Shown one piece after another: positions 31,341 through 37,682 of a stretch of 37,682 nt of DNA. The position numbers and the translations under genes are program-made. Source of the stretch: Chara braunii (taxonomy: Eukaryota; Streptophyta; Charophyceae; Charales; Characeae); assembly GCA_003427395.1 (NCBI GenBank), contig BFEA01001271.1, positions 18,810-56,491 of the forward strand. The letters are read 5' to 3'. The notes beneath the pieces were generated by a model, which did no database searches, was not told the DNA's origin, and was given only the letters and a program-made list of their open reading frames with translations. Numbering within the stretch: position 1 is the first letter of the stretch; the number at the start of each line of letters is the position of its first letter.

Positions 31341-33335
31341 CACGGACGCCCCCACTGAGACTTAGGGTAATTCCTCGACCTTTCTCGGGGAACCCATCTT
31401 GCAAATCTCGGACCTTGCAAACGATTTCGAACCCCCTCGCACCTTGTACGAGGGAACGCTTTCCCTTCGGGCGCGCTACCAGCAGATAAAACAATATCTG
31501 GATGTTTTTGTCTCCCCTCCAAGGCCGTTGCTTACCACGGGAGCAACCATTGCGCTGATCAAACGAGAAGCCGAAGCTTCCGTCGGTGACGTGCCAGATT
31601 TGATGCAGGAAATGGTAGAGTTAACAGGATTACCTGTGGAAGAAGCTTCGGCTGATTCCAAGACTGACGCCGAAATCAAAGAAACGGAGATGGTCACCCT
31701 TGCTGAATTCCAAATGACTGCAACTGTGTTCTCCGTTCGTACCAGTAGTTCCGTCTTTTCAAGTGTCCATGAGCGACGAGATCGGCCCCCGGATTGGATC
31801 GACGTTCCCCTTGATATACCCGATCGGCCGACTGTCACTGTGCCTAATGACGTCCCCCTAGAATTTCGAAAATCCCTGATTGACGTTTTGCATGGATACG
31901 TGGAAGTTTCGAGTGTGCAAAATAACGATATTGGGTTGTCTAATGTGATTGAGCACGCTATTCTGACGGGAGATCATCCGCCCATTAACTGCGTTCCTTA
32001 TCGATATTCTCCAGCTCAAAGGGCGGCTGCCTTTCAGCGGATTAAGAAATTCGAAGCTAATGGATGGATTGAGCCCCCCATAGGACCATGGTCGTTCCCT
32101 GTGGTGATTGTACCCAAAAAGTCCGGAGGGATTCGCTTATGCATTGATTATCGGAAGTTGAATGATATTACTATTAAAGATGTGTATCCCCTTCCCCGGA
32201 TTGATGAATTGCTGGATGCGATTGGAAGTGCGCGGTTTTTAAGTAAGTTTGATGTTCGTCATGGGTTTCATCATCTTCTTGTTCGAGAGGAGGATCGTCC
32301 GAAAACAGCATTTGTGTTGTTCGAAGGAACTTGGTAGTGGATTCGATGCCCGATGGGCATCTGCAATGCTCCAACAACTTTTCAGCGGGCCATGAATATG
32401 GTTTTCCAGAACTTTGTACGGAAGACGCGGTTGGCGCAGAGCATCATTAACTACTGCGTGATCGTGTACATGGATGACATTTTGGTGTACTCAAGCTCCT
32501 ACGAGGGACACATGCAACACATTGAATGGGCATTGCATGCGTTGAGAGACGCCGGTTTCAAGGTGGCGCTCGAAAAGTGCCAATTCGTGACGGACCAAGG
32601 GCTTAAGCCAGAACCTCAAAAGGTGGCAGCTGTGAGAGATGCACCTGTACCAACGAGTATCACGCAAGTTTGCTCCTTTTTGGGCCTCGCCTCGTACTAC
32701 CGAAGATTCATCAAGGGTTTTGCGGCAATCGCGGGACCCCTCACAAATCTGCCGAAGAAAGATCAACCGTTGATTTGGACGCCGGAGTGCGACCAGGCGT
32801 TTTCAAGGCTTAAGGCAACTCTTATTTCGGCTCCGGTCATTATAAGGCTGGATCCCGAAAAGCCTTTTCTCCTCATCACGGACTGGCAACCGGAGGCGAT
32901 TTCCGCGATCTTGGCTCAAGTGGGACCAAGCGGACTCGAACACGTGGTGGGGTACGCGTCCAAGTTGGTGCCAGCTTGCAAGCCCAATTACGCTGCTCCA
33001 ACCGGGGAATGCTATGCGGCTTTGTGGGGAATCAGTTAGTTTCGAGCCTACCTGTATGGACGAAAGTTCACGCTAGTGACCGATCATGAGCCCCTGCTGG
33101 CCTTGAAGAAGTCTAAGGACTACTCGGGCATGATTGGGCGATGGGCGACGGTGCCGCAGAGCATGGACTTTGGCATCCGTCATCGGAAGCACTAGAGACA
33201 CGGGAATGCGGAAGAACTGACACGACTGCACCAACCGCAGAAGGTTCCCAAGAGTGAGGAGGTGATTCCATGGAACGAGCCGAAGAGCGAAACGGGGCCC
33301 CGGTATGGGCAAGTGGAAATTTTGTCGAAGGAGTG
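31341..33335 (+). pseudogene. Element C reverse transcriptase and RNase H (broken)
   Basis: Mostly one frame with stops TAG 31363, 32335, 33037, 33193 and TGA 33334. The linker EPPRTLYEGTLSLRARY near 31430 matches element B. RT: IGPWSFPVVIVPKKSGG near 32080, FLSKFDVRHGFHHL near 32240 (first Asp), CPMGICNAPTTFQRAMN near 32350, VYMDDILVYSS near 32465. Element B has FLSEISFLGYE before VTRGGLRP; C lacks these 11 residues, an in-frame 33-bp deletion near 32588 that removes the FLGY motif. RNase H: ITDWQPEAISAIL near 32875, GECYAALWGIS near 33005, LVTDHEPLLALKK near 33075. RHGNAEEL near 33200 is the last motif, with Glu where relatives usually have the final catalytic Asp. Confidence 0.88.
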
Positions 33336-33416
33336 AGTGACACGGGGCTTCCCATCTATCTTCGTTGCAACTCTGTTTCCTTCCTCCCTCTTCTTCTTCT
33401 CCCCTTTTTTCTCTCT

Positions 33417-33700
33417 ATGGCTACTCCACCTGTCTCTGCGACCCTCTCTTCTCCATCTAGGCCCGCCTCACTCACTGCCTCAGCTTTCTTCGCCACCCTT
33501 CCTGATAAATTCTGTTATTTTTGTACGTGTATTACACGGGTATATGGAGTGGACTGTCACCCCTCTGAGACTGGATTTGCTGATTGGGTAGATTGCTCCA
33601 CGTTCGTTGATCGCGCGCATGGTGCATGTATTAGGTACCAAAGCGACAACAAGGTTTGGCAGTGCCCCTTGTGTCGAACAGACAAGCTCCCGACAGAGGT
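33417..33700 (+). pseudogene. PHD-finger-like domain between RNase H and integrase
   Basis: In the frame from 33270, with an ATG at 33417. Zinc ligands by spacing: CX2C (CYFC, 33513-33524), 23 residues, then WVDCSTF (second Cys replaced by Phe), HGAC, 11 residues, CX2C (WQCPLC, near 33659-33674). This gives Cys-His order C4HC3 with seven of eight ligands and the typical W before the CX2C pairs, as in PHD fingers, which read histone tails in chromatin proteins. In pol it could steer integration to chromatin, as chromodomains do in other gypsy elements; that is inference. A frameshift near 33700-33760 joins it to integrase. Confidence 0.6.
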
Positions 33701-35004
33701 CCGATTCGAGGCCGCCCGTACGGACGGTCCCGGATCGACGAAAAGTATAGACGGTTGGAGGTCTGGATGGATAAAATTCTATTGGCTAAATTAGTTGGTT
33801 TATCATTGGATCATCTTACTAAGCATGCCAGACGTCGGGCTACGGAGAGATTCAGAGATTACCGATGGATCAATGACCATCTTGAACAGCGTAAAACTGA
33901 TGGATCGGGTTTGTGGTTGACGGCTCCTTATCCGTTTCAGAGATACGATTGGACCCGATCTGCTCACGAGGAGCAAACCGCTCATTTCGCGATACGTGTC
34001 ACAAAGGCAACTATAAATCAGAATCGATGGTTCTGGTCTAACATACGAGACGATGTCAAATACGTAGTCGCCAACTATCTGGTCTGTGCCGCCGATCGCG
34101 CCCCAATACGGGGTCCGAACACGATAGTACCGACAGAAGCAGAGGGTCCTTTCCAGCGAGTCAGTATGGACACACCAGATATTGACGTGCCACCTGGCCC
34201 AAACCGTTGTGAATATTCCATTCTTTTAGTTTTAATAGATCATTTTTCCAAATACATCGAGGTCTATCCCTATAAGACTCGTAAGGCCGTAGAGATAGCC
34301 ACGTACATCGATCGTTTTCTCTACACCCATCAGGATACGGAGGAAATTTTGACGGATAATGGGTCCGAATTTAAGGGCGAAGTAGAGGAATTACTTACGC
34401 GGCGGGGCATCACGCTTCGGCATACGGCGCCCCACATTTCCCAGTCGAATGGGCTGGCCGAAAATGCCAATCGCATGATTAAGACGGCTCTTCGCAGGAA
34501 TCAGGCGGCACATGACACGCAACCGTGGCCCGAGATCATATATCAAATCATCGGAATTCACCGGGCCACCCCTCATGAATCCACTTTCAACTTCGTACCA
34601 ATAGCCTCCCATGTATCGATTATCGATGGCACTCGAAAATTGCTGAGGCAGGGGGTAGGGACATGCGTGCTGCCCTTAAGGCCCAGGCCAAAAGGTATGC
34701 CGATTTGATGGAAAGGGCTGTCCCAAAGCTAGCCCGAAAAAAGCAAAAAATGACCGATCTAGCCCACGGGAGACAGGTCCGTAGTTACGAGTCCTGAAAT
34801 GGGAATGCGGGTCCACAACATCAATATAAGTTAGGGGACCTGGTACAGGTACGTAAATGTGCACGCGACCGGAAACTCGCTCCTAAGTTTTCTGGATGCT
34901 TTCGCATTGTCGAGCTCGGACCCAACGGCGCCAACACGGTGCTCATTGCACCTGAGGCCAGCGCCAGCCATAGCTTTGTCCCTATTGTTCGCCATACCTC
35001 CTAA
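33701..35004 (+). pseudogene. Element C integrase (broken)
   Basis: Frame 33656-34708. HHCC module: AHEEQTAH near 33970, then NYLVCAAD near 34078, where the first Cys of CX2C is Tyr. Catalytic core: MDTPDID near 34168, ILTDNGSEFKG near 34350, SNGLAENANRMIK near 34445; by my count 34 residues lie between the second Asp and the Glu. A shift near 34620-34660 leads to the C-terminal part with TGA at 34795-34797, KLGDLVQV near 34830 and FSGCFRIVELGPNGANTVLI near 34890-34945, a GPF/Y-like module. It ends TAA at 35002-35004. No chromodomain follows. Confidence 0.88.
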
Positions 35005-35134
35005 TCCGTCCTCTCCCTCTTTCCGATCTCTCCTTGTCTCCTTCGTCTGCTGAAGGCGAAGACGACGACGATCAAGCTCCTGCCTCCATCTCTCCGTCTC
35101 TCTTTCGTTCTTCGTCCTCTTCTCCATCCTCGCC

Positions 35135-37357
35135 ATGAGTTTTCTTGCAGAACGAGCACTCAACGAGCGAGCGCTGGCACCGCGAGGACCGCTATCAATT
35201 CGTCAGGTCCACCATCCTCGGCTTAGCCCCGATCTTCGGCGGCTGGCGCACTTCTTCTGCACCGAGGGACTGTATGCAGCTGCAGCCTTCCAGATCGACG
35301 GACGTCCCGACGTGGTGGTATTGGTGGAAGCAGTAATGGTTCATCAACCATCATCGCCAGGTGTCAGCAGAATAACGAGCGTCGTCATTTTAGTGGCGAC
35401 CTCACTTCGCTTCCCGATCCGTTGCAGCGAACGGAGATACGGACGTTGTTGTGGCAGTGGGCGCAAGATCTGATTATGGAGTGGACACGTCATCTTGCCC
35501 GGGACGGAGACGTGGTCGCACCTTCATAAGCCATCGAGTACAACGGCCTTCGACTGTCTCGGCGTGATCCGCCGGTGCAGCTCCCCACGCTCATTTCGTT
35601 CCAACGTCCCCAATGAAACTTGCTCCAATATCCTCCTCCAGCCTCCCCTCCACCTTTCCAACCTTTTGGCAATCTGACATTCATCCTCCTCTCTCCCTCT
35701 GTCTGCGATCTCTCCAAGTTCCCCTCATTGAGCCTTGTCAATGGATTCGCTGGCGTGAAACCTTCGTCGACCTATCGGTGGGCCTAGTCGAGGTGCGGGC
35801 TACGTGGACCGAGGACGAAGCACATCATACGTGGGTGGAGCGTTTAAAGCTGCTTGTGATCCAGGCGTGGCGGACCAACGTGGAAGGTGATCTCCTGGGA
35901 TTCCTATACGGAACCGTACGACCCGGGCACGAGGAACTAACCGTGCCGGAACTCACGGTCTCGATCGCGTAGCTGGCAGACGATCTCCCCCTCGAGATCA
36001 TCTCACAAAGTGATGAGCATCCAGTGCCCCACGTCCTCTCGCGGGCTCTGGATCCATATCTCCAATGGTCGGCCTGCGCTATAGGAACCGAGGAGGAAAT
36101 CCCACCGTCGCGACAAGGTTCCCTGAGCCCGCTGGGGATTATCGATCGCGTCTGCTCTCGTTATCCTACGGACGCGCAATTCCAGGCCATCAGGGAGGAT
36201 GAAGAGGGAGAAGAAAGCACAAAAGTCGAGGAAGAAGAAGGCGCGCGGGACGAAGACGAAGATAGTGACGAAGTGCTTAGTGAAGAGGAAGAAACCCCCG
36301 AAGAAGGAAGTTATAGCGAGCATAGCGAGAGGGAACAAAGCGAAGAAGAAGAAGAAGAAGAAGAAGAAGAAGAAGAAGAGGAAGGGGAGGACAACGAGGA
36401 AGAGGCGGCCGAATCGGAGTGGGAAGTCCCGCCAGCAGAGGCGACGTGCACGGGCATGGAAGCGGAAGATCCAGATGCAGCCCGTAAGTGGGACGAAATC
36501 GCGGCCGGGAAAAGGAAGCTGGAATTCGCCAGCAGGGTGAGTCTGCGCATCAACGACGAACCAAGCCGAGATTCGGAGCTGCCCCAACCCGAAGATGGCG
36601 ACCTCGCGTCCACGACCCTGAGCGCAACGCGACGGAGACGGAGTCGATCCCCCTCCCCCACCAGCCCCACCCGTTCCTCAATTCGTCAACGTACCGATGC
36701 GGGGAATCGGACTTCGTCCCTGATCAATCTCTCGCCGTCCCCTTGATTACCTCACCCTTCGCCGACTCTCTACGCCTGTCACCTTCCCCAGTAATCCCTT
36801 TCCTCGCGACACCTTCCGTTTCTTCTACTCCACTCGTCTCGCCCTCACAGTTCTTCCCCACCCCTCCCCTCGTTGTGTTGTTCCTGATTTCCCCCTCCAC
36901 GTTCTTCTCCTTAGTGCTGCGTGGCGAGACCTCAACCACATCCAGGTCTATTGCATCGTCACAGGAACTATCCCCGCCTGTGAAAAGCATGATCACTTTC
37001 GCACAGCCCTTCTGAGAACCCTTACCACCCAATACCGTGATTACCTTGCTTTTCTCCCCCATACTGGTAATTGCTTCCCCCGCTTCCACCGAATCGTACG
37101 CTATCGAGAGTTTCCAGCGCCGGTCGACCTGGAAGACTTCCTTCCTCTGCTCCCCACATTGCACGACTTCCACACTCGTTTGTACAATAAGTTGGCGCCA
37201 CGTGGCAGCCAAAGGGGAGGGGGTGTCGGAATTCTGGAAGCGCCATTGGACGGCGCATCCCCTGCCCCACCCCCCCACACAAAAAAAATGAAAAAAAAAC
37301 AACTTTTGGTAAGGGGGTTTGGCCAACCGAGTCAAAAAAAAGAAGAAAAAAAAAAAT
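35135..37357 (+). pseudogene. Acidic 3' ORF of element C, downstream of integrase (broken)
   Basis: First good ATG at 35135. Coding-like DNA crosses several frames: 35135-35400; about 35420-35580 (LQRTEIRTLLWQWAQDLIM, one stop); then one long frame 35613-36746, interrupted only by TAG at 35970, with LVEVRATWTEDEAHHTWVER, a Glu-rich run from a GAA microsatellite (36343-36385), KRKLEFASRVSLRI and an SR-like tail RRRRSRSPSPTSP. A one-base shift near 36740 opens another frame to about 37357 with SAAWRDLNHIQVYCIVTGTI, LTTQYRDYLAFLPHTGNCF and DLEDFLPLLPTLHDFHTRLY. I do not recognise a family. Its position mirrors the 3' ORF of element A, although the sequences are unrelated. Confidence 0.6.
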
Positions 37358-37432
37358 AACGCATTTTTTTTTCTTTTTTTTTCGTTGATTGATTGATTGA
37401 TTTGTGGGGGCGGGGTCGCCCCGCCCCACGAC

Positions 37433-37484
<52 letters not shown>

Positions 37485-37682
37485 GGGGGCGGGGTCTCCC
37501 CCCCACCCTCCACAGGCGCGCACACACACACACACGTAGTATTGTAGTCTTGTATAATTCGATGTTCTAGCGGAAGATTCATTCGATTTTGCTTTTTTTT
37601 GTTTCTTTTGATTGATTGATTGATTGATTGAGTGGTGGGGGAGAGGTCGCCCCACCCCCTCGCCACCCACCACGCACACACA
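37358..37682. repeat. TGAT microsatellites alternating with GC-rich hairpins, plus CA repeat
   Basis: TTGA/TGAT runs at about 37385-37402, 37432-37482 and 37608-37630. Each is followed by G-rich then C-rich inverted DNA: 37404-37429 (GTGGGGGCGGGG against GCCCCGCCCCAC), 37482-37514, and 37632-37672 (GTGGTGGG against CCCACCAC). A CA run lies at about 37519-37535. SINQ-repeat open frames on the minus strand are products of the microsatellite and not genes. Confidence 0.9.

Larger units (their letters stand above)
28701..37682 (+). mobile_element. Ty3/gypsy retrotransposon (element C) with PHD-like finger and 3' ORF
   Basis: Plus-strand order: LTR, PBS, gag, protease, RT, RNase H, PHD-like domain, integrase, acidic 3' ORF. 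The 3' LTR is not in the window. Closest relative here is element B. The copy is dead: I place 13 premature in-frame stops and about ten frameshifts. Confidence 0.85.

Noticed and set aside
36003-36670. Minus-strand and second plus-strand frames over the Glu-rich region (Phe-, Ser- or Lys-rich)
   Set aside because: Other frames of the GAA microsatellite; the Glu frame continues coding-like on both sides.
36724-37681. Minus-strand ORFs with SINQ repeats and Lys/Phe runs
   Set aside because: Translation of TGAT microsatellites and homopolymers; they also lie opposite the coding-like plus frame of the 3' ORF.
1-37682. CRISPR array
   Set aside because: The tandem repeats have stems and spacers that vary together or stay fixed, unlike identical direct repeats with unique spacers, and the DNA is eukaryotic.

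Overview
The window looks like intergenic, repeat-dense nuclear DNA of a green-lineage eukaryote (streptophyte). I found no convincing host protein-coding gene. Almost every supportable coding stretch belongs to Ty3/gypsy-type LTR retrotransposons. Their primer-binding sites match the 3' ends of plant-type tRNA-Asp and initiator tRNA-Met. From memory only, the gag-like and 3'-ORF protein styles resemble those of charophyte algae such as Chara. That assignment is an inference and was not checked against any database.

Layout. (1) 1-18772, minus strand: what I interpret as one very large LTR element (element A). It reads right to left as 5' LTR 18772-11802 (about 7 kb), tRNA-Asp PBS 11799-11782, gag, protease, RT, RNase H, integrase, an extra gag-like ORF 3' of pol, about 1.9 kb of noncoding DNA, and the first 348 bp of the 3' LTR, cut by the window start. 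Its LTR and 3' noncoding DNA hold several tandem arrays of hairpin-forming units, a fragment of 25S rRNA sequence, and a scaffold gap with falsely duplicated flanks. (2) 18773-about 23160, minus strand: element B, a tRNA-iMet-primed Ty3/gypsy element with 5' LTR, gag, protease, RT and part of RNase H. It is cut off inside RNase H exactly where element A begins, so A probably inserted into B. (3) About 23160-28700: mostly noncoding. It contains two diverged copies of a conserved ORF tail, each followed by LTR-like DNA related to B and C. (4) About 28700-37682, plus strand: element C, a relative of B, with LTR, mutated iMet PBS, gag, protease, RT, RNase H, a PHD-finger-like domain, integrase, and a long acidic 3' ORF. 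The window closes in TGAT microsatellites alternating with GC-rich hairpins.

All three elements are inactive copies, broken by stops and frameshifts. In C, all 13 premature stops that I placed in frame are TAG (9) or TGA (4). That is what C-to-T decay at CAG (CHG) and CGA (CG) codons would give, and the two A LTR copies also differ mainly by transitions.

The most interesting signals are: the inferred element A with about 7 kb LTRs; ORFs placed after integrase in two different lineages; a hairpin array with stems that covary around a conserved loop containing AAGCTT; a tandem TATA-like/hairpin repeat in the LTR; and a PHD-like finger inside pol.
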